Assembly (NCBI GenBank): GCA_025617745.1
Contig: CM046853.1
Location: 57,559,233 to 57,623,232, forward strand
Direction of reading: 5' to 3'
From: Heliocidaris erythrogramma
Taxonomy: Eukaryota; Echinodermata; Echinoidea; Camarodonta; Echinometridae
DNA: 64,000 nt
A model generated the notes under the pieces. It ran no database searches. It was given only the letters and a program-made list of their open reading frames with translations, and was not told the DNA's origin. A program made the translations under genes and the position numbers. Below are positions 1 through 11,503 of this stretch, piece by piece. The first letter of the stretch is position 1, and each line of letters begins with the position of its first letter.

Positions 1-139
1 TGTGTTATATATAGATGAGAAAACAGAGAGAAAAAGAGAATGAAAATTACACAAATAGAAGGAGACTTAATTATCTGTTTTTTTATTGATCATGTTCTCC
101 ATCATTTTGAACTTTACTGGTAACAAATGTATAAGGTAC

Positions 140-459
140 CAGGCCCGTAGCCAGAGGGGGTCCGAGGGGTCGGACGACCCCACCTTCTTGGGCTGAGGTC
201 CGCTTTTTCATGAAAAAAAACACACACACACCTTCAAAAAATGTGTGTTCAAAATCATCATTCACAACGCCTAAATTTCCCCTCGGGAGTCCTTAAATTG
301 CAGCAGAAAGCATCTAGATTTTAAAATTTTCCAGGGGTAGCATGCCCCCGGACCCCCCTAGCAAGGACCTGCCTTCGGCAGGTCCGTATTGATTATGACA
401 AAAAGGTCCACTTTTGCAAAAAACGACCCACCCCTTTAGAAACCCTGGCTACTGGCCTG
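140..459. mobile_element. Small TIR element (MITE-like)
   Basis: The ends are imperfect inverted repeats: CAGGCCCGTAGCCAGAGG on the left and, read from the right end inward, CAGGCCAGTAGCCAGGG. GTAC lies directly left of the element and one base beyond its right end, so a short target duplication is possible. The inside is G/C-tract rich with no ORF. It is non-autonomous; the superfamily is not identified. Confidence 0.55.
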
Positions 460-1582
460 TGTACATTATCTCTTTCCGTGCCGTGAAACTTTTCAGCAGT
501 TGAAAGCAAGCTGCAATTCATTGATATTAGCTATACTGAAATCGTTGCATTTGATAAGCGGTGAGCAAATGTGTTATTGAATTTGGGCAGATGTTAATGA
601 TAACACGTTTCATGAAAATATATCCCGGTCTTTTAGGCCTATATTTATGAAGAAGTTTCTATAAATTGCACACACTGCACAGATATAGACTTCAAAATAC
701 AAAATTGTCCATCCTGCGTGTACATGTCTACTTTCCCTTGCGTTGATACGTAAGAAGCAAAAGATACTTAGACCGAGCATGGAAGTAGTTAATGCAAATT
801 TGCTGACATCCAATTGTCAGTTGATTGTGATTTTGAGCAGCAGGCAATTGTTGTTGAGAGTGTGCTTAGCTGCCCTCGCTGGCAGGCTTCGTCACCTGCG
901 AGTGGGTAGGGTGCTGTGTGTGCTTAGGAGGGAGTTTTTAGTCACATCTGTCCTATTATTGACAGGTGTTTCACAGTGATTCTCTTGGGACAGTGCGAAA
1001 TGAGTTAGAAAAGTAGCAGTTCAGTTTCATTTCTCAATCCCATATTTAGCAAGATGCTGTATAAGGGGAATATTAAGCATATTTGTATTAACTAGAGTAC
1101 TGTAATTTTGATTTGAATGGATAGAAAGAAAAAGAGAAAAAGGTTGCTGTTTGAAATGTCCATGTACATGTGAACTTGTTCAAGAAGAATACACTTACAA
1201 GCCTCATTGAAAAGTTTGACTTCTTAAAGTATGTTTTTATATCATATCACTAAATGTACCAGCTTTCATACTTTTAATACTGTGTTTTTCACAATCATGT
1301 TTTAATTTCTCTATTCAAAATACCTGTATTTCAAAAGAAATATAAATTAAAAAGTTAAATTGATGTCAAACCAGAATGACACCTGATTGCATGAATACAG
1401 AACTGTTATCAGCACCAAATAATGAAGAAACATGACTAGAACCAAACTTCAGTTTGAGTATAATTAAGAGAAGATAATTAGAATAAAAGCAATGAGTTTC
1501 TAGCAAGACCCCTCCAAGAAGTGCACTAAGCCTGCAGTTGTGACATGTCAACTTCAAAGTTTCCTATCTCAATATCCTCCCT

Positions 1583-1620
1583 CCCCCCCCCCCCCTCTCT
1601 CTCATCCTCTCTCCCCTCCC
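1583..1620. repeat. Compound poly(C)-(CT)n tract
   Basis: A run of about 13 C is followed directly by CT dinucleotides. The same poly(C)-to-(CT) junction recurs near 19.6, 39.85 and 47.14 kb. Confidence 0.85.
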
Positions 1621-1977
1621 TGGGATGGAAATCGAGATGGAAAGGAGATAGAATTGCGATAGTTGGGTTATTTATGCAGCTTGGCTGGAATCAATTGCAG
1701 CTGTGACTAGTGAGAGCTGCTCAAGGAGTCGTGAGATGTCAGCGTCATCCGTCATCCTCCCCGGCCGGTGTTTGAACACCTTGGCAACACACGCATTTAG
1801 CTCCACTCTGTGAATGATAGATGCGACTCTCGTTTCTTCATTAGGCTATCAATGTGTCAATGGGGGATGTCTGGATGGGGATGGGAGGGTGCTGGCTGGC
1901 TGGTTTGTTGTATCCAGGGTGGTTCATCAGGGGTCCTCTACCTTCTATCTTGATGTGCGTGTGGGTGTGTATTTGTG

Positions 1978-2760
1978 TGTGTGAGAGAGAAAGAGATAGA
2001 ATGATGGGGGGGGGAGGAAGGGAAGGAGGAAGAGGGATGGTGCCTACGGCTTTCACCTATAATTAAGCTTAATTATGAACAAAGATTGAGAGAGCGAGAT
2101 TGAGATTAAGAAAGAGAGCAGGAGATGGGGGGTGGGGGCAAGAGAAAGAGAGAGAGGGTGAACAGAGATGGAGAGAAGTAATAAAAAGATGGAGATGATG
2201 AATAGGTGCCCTCATCATTGAACTGCACTGAAAATCAAAATTGGGAGATAGATATGTGAATGGACATTAAGAAATTGATTTTTTAGAAAAAGTGGAACAG
2301 AGACGGAGAAGAGAATCAAAAGCAGTCATTGACCAACATTGAGAACAACGTATAGAAAGAGAGGAGAATGAGAAAGAAAGTTGTGCATTAAAGAGATGGA
2401 GGACCTTGGGATATAGAAATGGAGAGTATATGAAAGAGAGATGGAGTTGAGAAAGAAAGATGATTAGAGAGAGGGAGAGTCAGGGGCAAGCTGGTTTTCA
2501 CAGATGTCAATGGAGGATGTTTAAAGTGAGAGAGATTGAGAGCGAAAGGGAGAGAGAGAGGGTGGGTTGATGGCCATCATTAAACCAAATTGAGACATTT
2601 AAGAGCTGGGAAAGGGAGATAGATAGAGACTGATGGACATTCAATTGTCACAAGAGAAAAGGAAGTTCAAATGAGAAAGGAGAAAAATTAAAGAAAGGGA
2701 TTGAGATAGAAGAAGATGGACAAAGACAGAGAGACAGACACACAGAGATGTACATGTATT
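1978..2760. repeat. Purine-rich (GA)-type low-complexity region
   Basis: Diverged GAGA, GGAGA and AAAGAGA runs cover most of 780 bases, starting beside a short GT stretch. Reading frames through it are repeat artefacts. Confidence 0.8.
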
Positions 2761-3996
2761 CTCTTCGAGTGGCAGAAAGTAAATCAAAAACATTTTTTTT
2801 CAGTATGCAGGAAACATGTATTGTCATGAGAGCATTTTGTCATAATTTGATATAGAGGGGGGAAAAAATGCTCTGACTGCAAATGAGTACTAGCCAGAAG
2901 GAGGAATTGCCAAGAAGGGATCCTCTTTTGAAAAAGATTGAATAAAATATTGAATGTGGTGAAAGCAGCAAGAGGCCTGGTATTTCTTCAAGAGATATGT
3001 GCAGCTTCAGGATTATCCCTCGTATTCCTCAAATGGCTTGCGGTGTCTTAGCATAATCAATATTTATGGAAGATGTATTTGACACTGCGTAGATACATGA
3101 GAAAAAAAAGCATTCCTCAATTGTTCCCTCTTTTCATTCTTATAGATCTTGGAGGACTTACTGGTTAATTTAAAAAATAAAAAAGAAGAATGTCTGCCTC
3201 AAAAGATGACTTTTGTGGGGTTTTTTTTCAATTTCCTATACACTGGAGATATTACCACATGATTATTGAATTGTTCATCCTGGTCATATACAATTCCCTT
3301 ATTGGCTTATGGAGACAGTTTTCTTTTATCAGCCCACATGTATTGATAAAGCTTAAAGGTAATATTTAGTTTTGGTAAGCCCTCAAAAAACTTTTTGTCA
3401 GATTTATTGGAATTTTGTTGATAAATAGCAAGATACTAGCAATACAAAGATCCTGTGAAGATTTCACATCCTGAAGTGTCAAATTAAACAAATGAGGGGC
3501 AAAAAATAGTTTAGGTGCCGGGCCAGGGATAGAAACAACATCAGCGTGCACTACACACTATATGTGCATTCAAAACCTACACACGGTGTCACACACATGC
3601 TATCTCTGTGCGAAGCCTCCCGATTTTTGTGCGAGGAGCTGTCGGGTGAAAGGTCCTAGCATAGGGCAATATATTGCAAGGATCTAGCATTCCTTATATA
3701 TATTTATGGTAAAATTCACCGGAAATCATTGATTGAATACCAAATTACCTAGTACAAACATCTTTTGATACCTAAAAAACAACCGACTATATTTCACAGA
3801 TAATTTCTTTCCAATTTCCATTTGGCTATCAAAACTGTACATGAGTTTTAATCTTAAAATGGAGATTTTTTTAAAAGGATCAAAGATTAAAGAGCCCAAC
3901 CCTGCTGGTATCTGTCTAGCCAAGCCATTAGGCCTAGTTGTATTTTTTCAGTAATGAGTTATACTTCATTATTTGATTCTATTTTATTCTTTGCAG

Positions 3997-4092
3997 GACC
4001 CGATTCAGAGGAAGCCCAATGGATATGCGTGGGTGCTTATGGCTGATCAGGAGTCAGTGAAAAAAGCCATGGATTTCTATTATTCAGGCCAG
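3997..4092 (+). CDS. Internal exon, RRM-like protein (first visible exon)
   Basis: This is a 96-nt exon of 32 codons, phase 0 at both ends. A T-rich acceptor ending TTTGCAG precedes it and a CAG/GTATGA donor follows. The frame reads from DPIQRKPNGYAWVLM to MDFYYSGQ. The stretch N-G-Y-A-W-V-L-M resembles the RNP1 strand (beta 3) of an RNA-recognition motif, and the next residues (DQESVKKAMDFYYSG) have the pattern of helix alpha 2. The other two plus frames are blocked or poorer. The exon joins in frame to the one at 11234. The start codon, RNP2 and the first half of the domain must lie upstream, outside the window; I found no convincing exon in 1-3996. The exon structure is seen in the sequence. 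The RRM assignment is inference from pattern, and I do not recognise the family member. Confidence 0.75.
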
Positions 4093-5013
4093 GTATGAAA
4101 CATCTTGAGCTAAGAGCCAGAAGGGCATTAACTCCATATAAAAGTACATGTATATGAATTAAGGTTCTTCTGCCTCTGAGCTGACAATATCCTAATAATC
4201 GTACTAGGCCAAGTAAAAAAAAAAAAACATGTTTAGTGTCCGGCCTTTTTGAAAAAAAGGAATGAGGAGGCCCTTCTTTTTTTTCTTCTTTTTTTTCAAA
4301 ATGGTCGCTGGACACATTTCCAAGATTACTTGCCAGGGTATTTTTTGACGTCACTTCACTGTCGTTTTTGTTTTTCTTTTGTTTGTTTCTACTTTGTTTA
4401 GTTTTTAGGTTACAAATTTGATTCAGTTGGTTCCATGTTTCAATTTCATCATTCATCATCCCATTTTACATTGTTTTTACTTCATATTAATACGGCCACA
4501 ATCAATATGAAAGCGACTGGAAAAAGGTAATCATAGACTCTCATGCAGATGAATAAATTTTACGCCGCAGTGCACGTATTCAAGTTGATGCTAGAGTATA
4601 TATGGTAAGGTTTTTTACACCAAAAAGATTTTTACAAAAAATAATTTTTTCTAAAATCATTTTTCCTCTTTAAATATTAAAAAAAAAAAAGCAGGTGGGT
4701 TAAAAAAAGAAAGCGCGCTGGGACGCTAAACATAAATTTATTTTTACTTCACCTTTATGTAAATCCTTTCAATCCATTGCCCCATGCCTTTGAAACATGC
4801 ATCCTACATTTCTAAGATAAGGGATTGTGCTCGTTTCTTTTCTGATTTCAAGTGCCTAATTATACAACATATCCAATTGAAACATCGCCTCATTCCAGAG
4901 GGGGCATTTTCTATGCCATGCAGTGTCAAATTGTACTTGCAATCGGTCATGCATTATAGAGTGGGCTTTGGTCACAGGGGCAGTTTGGAGATATCAATAG
5001 CATGATGTAATGT

Positions 5014-5086
5014 CAAGAGAGAGAGAGAAGGGGGGGGGAGAGTTAGACAGACAGATAGACAGACAGATGGAAACAGACAGTGAGAC

Positions 5087-5117
<31 letters not shown>

Positions 5118-5575
5118 CCGACAGGGACAGGCAGACCATAGCAGAGAGATAGAGAGAAAAAGAGTAAACAACATAAAAAAGATAGGCAAAAGGAAAACAA
5201 GAAAAAGAAAGTGAAAATACAAGAAGGTGATGAGGAGTGCAGAGAGAGTTGAAGAATAGTGGCGGGGCAGATATAGATAAGAACAAGATAAAATAGAGGG
5301 CTAATTGAAAATGGATGGAAAGAGAACGAGAGAGTGACAAAGAGAGATGGGGCGTATGAAGACAGAATGGGGAGAGAGAAGGAAGAAAAGAGAAATGAAA
5401 TATGACAGAACACGCCATAAATATTGCGATGGTAGTAGGTGGACATCTGGTAGACTAAACTTGGAGAATAATTAGGGGGGCGGGTCACCAAGGGTGATCA
5501 CATGTGTATCTACTAAAGAAAGAAAGGGGAGCAAGAGAGAGAGAGAGAGAGAAAGATATAGAGAAAATAAGAGTT
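5014..5575. repeat. Purine-rich (GA)n region
   Basis: This is a GA microsatellite with GACA and GATA interruptions, including perfect (GA) runs near 5090-5110 and 5535-5555. Ser/Leu-rich open frames on the opposite strand reflect the CT repeat and are not genes. Confidence 0.85.
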
Positions 5576-6947
5576 AAGTTACACCACCTCATTGATTGCC
5601 ATGCCTGTTTATGTTTGTAGACCTACCTTGTCTAATTTCAACTTTAGCATTTGAAATGAATGTGAGAGCACTTGACATGTTTCATTTGGGGAAGAGATAT
5701 GTGAATAATGCTAGTGTTTGTTGTTACTAGTATAAAATAATTTATTTTTTTTAAATAAAAGTTTCAGGATGTCTACAACTAAAAAGAAATAGAAAACATA
5801 TTTCTCACATTAGGCTTCTTGTAATACTAAAAATCTAACAATAACATTTATGGAATTATACTAATGAAATGAAAATGATTTCCAGATTTTGGCCTTTATT
5901 ATTTCATCACTTTATAATGATATTAATAGGTGTATTTTCAATTACTTGACTATAGTGTGCATATACCCCAAGATTTTCTGAAAGTAGTATTATATATGCA
6001 GTTGTTTGTCTTCTCTCACTCTCACTAAAGCATACTTTTCCGTGGAAGTTATTCTAAGCATAAATCTAATGAGAAGTTGATTAGTTTAAGGACAGCATGC
6101 TTGCAAGTATTGTACAGTGGTATGCGGTCATTAGCAGATTGTTTTAATATCCAACTGCTAATGTTAAACGCCTGCCCAACACTCTCTTGTCATAATGGGA
6201 GCAGTCGATAGCCAAGCTCAGGTTAATGAATGACTGTTTATCTCATCTTGACGTGGGATGTCCCGGACACAGCGGCATAGATAAATTATGAAGTCCCAAC
6301 TGCTCTTTGGTTGTTCTGATTAGGCAAGACAATGATAACGGTTGACCTTTCATTTGGCTTTTGTTCGAAAGTTTCACAGAATTGACAGCCTAGCTGTTTC
6401 TTTGTGCATTGGGCAGAGGTGATAGTTGATGAGTTTCGGTTCAAAGCTAAACTATGGAGGCATCAATATCTTTTCATAGACACTTTTTATTGAGCATAAT
6501 GTCATTATCTTGGAAATGAAGTTAGAAGTAGATCTATTAAAATTAAAACATTATGGTTATATACATGTACATACATACTTGTTTTTGAAGAGTATTCGTG
6601 TGTACTAAAACATAGTTTGATACTTTCTGAAAGTAGGATTTGATTAACACCAGTAATGGTTATCAATTGTCAGTGGTGTAGGCAGCCTGTGTTGGATCTA
6701 TGAAGGCCTTGAAAACATATTGAGTGTGTCTGCATCATCCTACACAGCCAAGGTACATCCTGCATGGCTCCTCTCTCAACCTCTTTAGATCAGTTTTTTG
6801 ATACGCCACTAGTAGTAAAGAAAATTGCAGATCACAAAAAGCAGCATATGAGAAATAATGACATGTAAATGAGCAGGTACTCTCAAAACTTACTTTGGTA
6901 TTCCTACTGTTATTCAGTAAGAACATTTTAAATTATTAATACATTGC

Positions 6948-7090
6948 ACAACTCTCTCCCTCTCCCTGTCTTTCACTCTCTTTCTCTCTCTTTCTCTCTC
7001 TATCTTTCTCTCTTTTCCCCCTCTCTCTATCTCTCTTTATGTCAATTTCCTTTCTGTCTTTCTCTGTCTCTCTGTCTCTCTCTCCCTTAT
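6948..7090. repeat. (CT)n microsatellite region
   Basis: Interrupted CTCTCT, CTTT and TCTG runs. Confidence 0.85.
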
Positions 7091-7501
7091 TCATTGACAT
7101 AAAGTTAATATTGCTTTTACCTTCCTGAGGTTGCATCAGAGTTCAAAGTACTTTATCACTTTCACCTACATATGGCAAACATTCCCTTTTATTCCCCCCA
7201 GATTTTAATAAACAAGTCTGTATCAATACAAGTTGAAAGTTAGATGTTCTAAATTTCAGATGTTGGGAGTGCGATGGGTGTAGAATCCACCCACGATCAC
7301 ACACCCCACACTCCATGCTTGAAGTGAGGTGTTGGAATCTTTATTCTCCTCCTCCACCTCACACATTGGTAGAGAATGGTGATACCTTTTTGAAAGCAAG
7401 AAGAGATTGGTACAGTCACTGAACCCCTGTTGGTCAGGAAAGACTACACTTCCTAAAAATCTCTAGATCACAATTAGTACAATTTCAAGTCTGGATCAAT
7501 A

Positions 7502-7714
7502 GGCCTGTTTACTATTTGTATTTCAATATATACATGTTTCTCTCCAGAATCCTTAGTTACCTACTATTTAGTGCACCTGCTATGCATAATGGCATCTCTA
7601 TGGATGGAATCCAGTTTGCGTACATTAGTTGTTGCTATGTCGGACAAGCCTCTGGCAAGCTTTTGAGTCATCAAGATAAACTTTTGTTCAAGAAATATGC
7701 ATAAAATTAGTAAT
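7502..7714. mobile_element. MITE copy 1 (related to 35974-36190)
   Basis: This matches the element at 35974-36190 over almost its full length at high identity by eye: both share TTTCTCTCCAGAATCC, CTATTTAGTGCACCTGCT and AAGCTTTTGAGTC in the same order and spacing. The left end (GGCCTGTTTACTA, preceded by TA) matches that TIR. The right end stops at ATTAGTAA, short of the last TIR bases. It lies inside the first long intron and has no coding capacity. Confidence 0.75.
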
Positions 7715-9055
7715 AATGAAAATCTATTTGACAGCAGGGTTCCTTTATAGCATTGAAGAGAGGTACAGTATACTAAAGCTTTTCGTCTTGCACTCATCAG
7801 AGTAAATCGCAAGAATGAACAGAAAGCCGAATCGAGCAATATAATATTGGTCATACCAGTCATCTTTTCAGTTCCTTATTTATACATACATGTAACTGGC
7901 AAATCTGGGATGTCATTCAGAACAATGTACTGTGGTTCTCACATAGAATTGACAAAATATTGATTTTTTAAATATGAATCATGCATTCTGTAAACAATAC
8001 AGCAGACTGTCATGGATACCTGTTGTCCTTTATCATGACCAGAAAATGGACAAAATCTTAAAATATACACAAAATGAGGCATCTGCTTCTTATTTGACAT
8101 CAGTATACTGCCAATTTGATACATGTATGAATGGATGAGTAGTACTTTGGCCTCTTTTGGAATTCATATTCTAACATATAGTATATTGTCTTAAAAGTAC
8201 TCTTAAATCCATTTCATTGGTTTTCATTTGAATAGACAAACCTGCAGTGTGGTTTAAATAAACACACCATCTTCCTGACAAAGTGAACTTGAATGTTCAA
8301 CAAATGAAGTCGAACAATAGTGTCTGGAAAGTTTTCTTCTTTTCTTCTTGAGTTACAATTTCTTAGTTCTGTCGACAAATGTTGCTCCCTAATAGTTCAC
8401 ACTTGGTTTTGTAAAACTTGTGAGACTAATACCTCGTGTTCTAATTACAATCCATTGAGAATACCGGAAGCATATCAGGTAAACACAATTGGCTTTGCTT
8501 GGATTATAAATCGTATTACTTGTTCTCATTTCCACTACACACAAAACAGACAAAGTGCAAAATCTGGGGATAACAGACAACATGAAATCGATACTTGGAA
8601 TAGGGTTGACGTGTTTAAAGAAGAGGAGATTGCGGTATCAGCGTGAAATCCCCGTCTGGGAGACGCTGCAACACGTATTAGTTGACTCAAGCTGCCAGGT
8701 GTGGCGTTGGCTGCGTGTCGCCAACGACAGCCAAGATGAGAAGATGCCTTCCTGTGCAGGCTCCTAGAGAAAGTGCTCTGCAGAAATACCTGTATAGTTG
8801 GTCCATGTGAACAAATAACATTTCTTGGAATGCGTTTCTCCAAACTTCACAGGAAAGCAGAAACAGTTTATAGGCTACTGGATGTTGAAATTGAAATTGG
8901 TTGAATTAGTTGTGTTTTTATTGGCTTTAGGGTTAGGAAACATGAAGTATGAGAAGTAGAAAAGTCCTTTAATGGAGCAGTTTGTTTGATTACTGATTTT
9001 GATCAACATGCAGTTAGAAGTATAAATAGTTGGGTTCTCCTTGATTTGAAAATGT

Positions 9056-9120
9056 ATCGTCTGTTTGGAGCTGTATACTATAACACAGTGTTAACGAACT
9101 TCTGGCTCCAAACAGACGAT
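9056..9120. repeat. Hairpin with 16-bp arms
   Basis: ATCGTCTGTTTGGAGC at 9056-9071 is exactly complementary to GCTCCAAACAGACGAT at 9105-9120, with a 33-base loop containing AACACAGTGTT. It could be the remnant of a foldback element. It is next to a (GA)n tract. Confidence 0.8.
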
Positions 9121-9146
9121 GTACAGAAGGTAACAAAGTTGAGGAC

Positions 9147-9480
9147 GAGGGGGGGGGGAGTTGGGAGACGTGGGGAAGACGGGGAAATATGTAGGCCTAT
9201 GTGTATCGAGAGAAAAAGAGAGGGAGAGAGATGCAGAGAAAAGAAGATTAAGAGAGGGAGAGGGAGAGAGAGAGAGAGAGAGTGGGGATGGAGAAGAGAG
9301 ATGGGGAAGATGGGAAGCTAAAGAGTTATAGAGATATGTACATGTAGGCCTACGTGTATCAAGAGAGAGAAATGGAGGGAGAGAGATGCAGAGAAAGATA
9401 GATTAAAAGAGGGGAGTGAAGGAGAGAGAGAGGCCTTGAGAGAGATTCGGAAAGAGAAACTGAATAGAGAGAGATGGGTG
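9147..9480. repeat. (GA)n / poly(G) region with two related sub-blocks
   Basis: GA-rich sequence in which a block (ATGTAGGCCTATGTGTATCGAGAGA near 9188) recurs at about 9341 as ATGTAGGCCTACGTGTATCAAGAGA. Both are followed by AGAGAGATGCAGAGAAA, so the tract arose by duplication of about 150 bases. Confidence 0.75.
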
Positions 9481-10435
9481 GTAATATTGATGATTGGAAT
9501 CATCAAACCCTATGAATGAATGGTATGACACCTCATTAGATGATCTAATCCCAGCCAATCTCAATAGAATTTCATCTTGTAATCTTATCCCCTCCACTTG
9601 TCAAGCCTACCAATTCTCACATACCTGTAGACTGCAAAGATCTCTCAATTATTAGTGATGTGTTTGTATGTTCACCTGTGATACATACAAAGCTGTGTTC
9701 ATACATGTACTTGTACCTGTTTGTATTTGAACAGTGCAGTATGAAGTATGTGGCATGTTTGCAGTGAAAGACATTTAAACAATTTACAAGGTATCCTTCT
9801 TCTGGTAAGTTTATAGCGTTTTTTTGCACAATTATGCAATCACTATATATGTCTACCTTGTTTATATAAAGGGCTGTTAATTGTTTTGCAATATATTATT
9901 TCTTTTCCTTTTTTCATACTATTATAAAAAGAAATTGGTTTTATTGACACACAGTCATGCAATCTCATGGGAAATTTGATGCTTTCAGACTATTTTTCTG
10001 ATAATGGGTGTTATCAAGTACCAAGAATGGACATCACTGCTACGGCTGATAGGCATGCCTATCGTCCATAAATTCTGAATCCAAAAGATGACTGAATGCT
10101 TCCCAAGTCTCTCGCAGAAAGTTCTAGGTGGGACACAAGTTTTGCTGCATGCAAGATTTGTTCATTAAGTCCACCAAGTCTGTTGTATATGGTATATGAT
10201 ATATACATGTATGATGCAATCTATTTGCAACATATATTAATAATCTGTTCATATTCATAAGTAATATTTTTGTCAAAGCAAAATCACTGAAAAAAAAGGT
10301 AAATGGATATATTTGTCTGTAACACTTCAAAGGAGAAACATAATCTCTACCCAGACATGCCCCCAATTTGCAGCAGGAGGTATATCTCATGCAGCCATGT
10401 TGCACTCAAATCTTGATGCCATCGTACCCTTTAGT

Positions 10436-10572
10436 GGCAAATATCCACACATTTGAACACACCCCCTTGAAAATGCGATATTTATTGGGCCAAGCATCCG
10501 TGTCATATACATACACTTGTTAGAACACACCCTCTTGGAAATGCAGTATTTATTGGGCCATTCCAACCGTGT
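10436..10572. repeat. Two-copy tandem repeat, period 68
   Basis: GAACACACCC.CTTG.AAATGC and TTTATTGGGCCA occur twice, offset by 68 bases (10455/10523 and 10481/10549). The two units are roughly 80 percent alike by eye. Confidence 0.75.
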
Positions 10573-11092
10573 TAGACTTGTCATCAAGAGTAAATCCCCT
10601 AGCCTGATTCAATCGTATTAGACTTGATCCTCCAAATGTGTGTCAACCAGTCCACCCCCAACAGTTTGCTTGCCCTGGTCTCTATGAGACAGTATTACCT
10701 GCCCAAGCTGTGAGGAGTCTCTAGGAACATTGTGACTTTGTGGACTCACGATGACCTCTTCAAAAAAAGGCAGGATTTCAGAAAGGGTTTTTAACACATG
10801 GAGACAGTTTTATTTTCAGTTAGGGTATATTACCAATGATTAAATGGTGAATTGTATCCACAAGTTACTAGTACAAAAATAAAATGTTCATCTTCTGCTT
10901 TGTGCTAAACATAGTTTGGTATTTGTTGATCATAGAATGGTAAATGAACTTGATTGATTAGTAATTGTCATTAATTTATTTAGATTTTGTGTATTTGTTT
11001 GAGATTTTCTATAATTTATCAACATTTTCTCTCTTTTACATGTTTTTCCCTATCTATTATCTGCCTGTTTTCTCCATATTTGTCCCACTCTC

Positions 11093-11218
11093 CCTCTTCT
11101 CTAACCTCATTCTCTCCCTTTCTCGCTCTTTCTCTTTCTCTCTCTCACTCTCTGTCTGTCTCTCTGTATCTCTCCCTCTCTCCATCTCTACCCCTCTCTC
11201 TCTCTCTCTCCTTCTCTG
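11093..11218. repeat. (CT)n tract ahead of a 3' splice site
   Basis: TCTCTC runs with short interruptions end 15 bases before the acceptor at 11233. The position and polarity fit the polypyrimidine tract of the exon at 11234. Confidence 0.8.
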
Positions 11219-11233
11219 CATTGTATTGTACAG

Positions 11234-11325
11234 GCTCTAATGTTCAACCAGCCTTACATCATCTCCCCTGTTTCTCTAAAGCTACCAGACCTTACCACAG
11301 ATGACACTACAGAGGACCAAGTCGG
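11234..11325 (+). CDS. Internal exon, RRM-like protein (second visible exon)
   Basis: This is a 92-nt exon, entered in phase 0 and left in phase 2. The acceptor is TTGTACAG and the donor GG/GTTAGT. It encodes ALMFNQPYIISPVSLKL followed by an acidic linker PDLTTDDTTEDQV. After the helix of the previous exon, the segment LMFNQPYIIS fits beta 4 of an RRM, where the usual pattern is L-x-G-R-x-I-x-V. The linker is rich in Thr and Asp and probably unstructured. The split Gly codon (GG in this exon, C at 26497) is completed exactly by the next exon, which is good evidence that the three exons belong together. The 3' splice site lies just downstream of a long (CT)n tract that may serve as its polypyrimidine tract. 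Confidence 0.78.
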
Positions 11326-11362
11326 GTTAGTCCTAAACTTTGATTTTTTTTTTTTGTTTCAA

Positions 11363-11503
11363 TGTGAAGGGGACCGGTTACCCTCCAAAGTAATTTGTAT
11401 ATATTGTCAGAAGACATAAAATTACATTGATATATTTTTGGTATGTTAAGGGGACCAATTACCATCCAAAGTAATTTGTATATCGTTAGAAGACATAAAA
11501 GTA
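11363..11503. repeat. Two-copy tandem repeat, period 81
   Basis: AAGGGGACC..TTACC.TCC and AAAGTAATTTGTATAT are repeated at an offset of 81 bases (11367 and 11448), each unit ending AGAAGACATAAAA. This lies just inside the second long intron. Confidence 0.75.

Larger units (their letters stand above)
1..3996 (+). other. Presumed intron upstream of the first visible exon
   Basis: No exon was found here. The contents are a TIR element at 140-459, a poly(C)/(CT) tract near 1583-1620, and a long purine-rich (GA) region at 1978-2760. The interval ends at the acceptor at 3996. Because the 3997 exon enters in the middle of a domain, at least the downstream part of this interval must be intron. Confidence 0.5.
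4093..11233 (+). other. Intron of about 7.1 kb, RRM-like gene
   Basis: The intron is bounded by GTATGA at 4093 and ACAG at 11233. It holds GA/CT low-complexity tracts, a MITE at 7502-7714, a 16-bp-arm hairpin at 9056-9120 and a tandem duplication at 10436-10572. AT-rich unique sequence fills the rest. I see no other gene in it on either strand. Confidence 0.65.

Noticed and set aside
743-979. Leu/Arg-rich ORF upstream of the first exon
   Set aside because: No splice signals, no linkage in frame to 3997, and composition typical of chance ORFs.
4972-5491. Ser/Leu/Phe-rich open frames of 148 and 165 codons on the minus strand
   Set aside because: They are translations of a (GA)n/(CT)n low-complexity tract in two overlapping frames, with no domain character.
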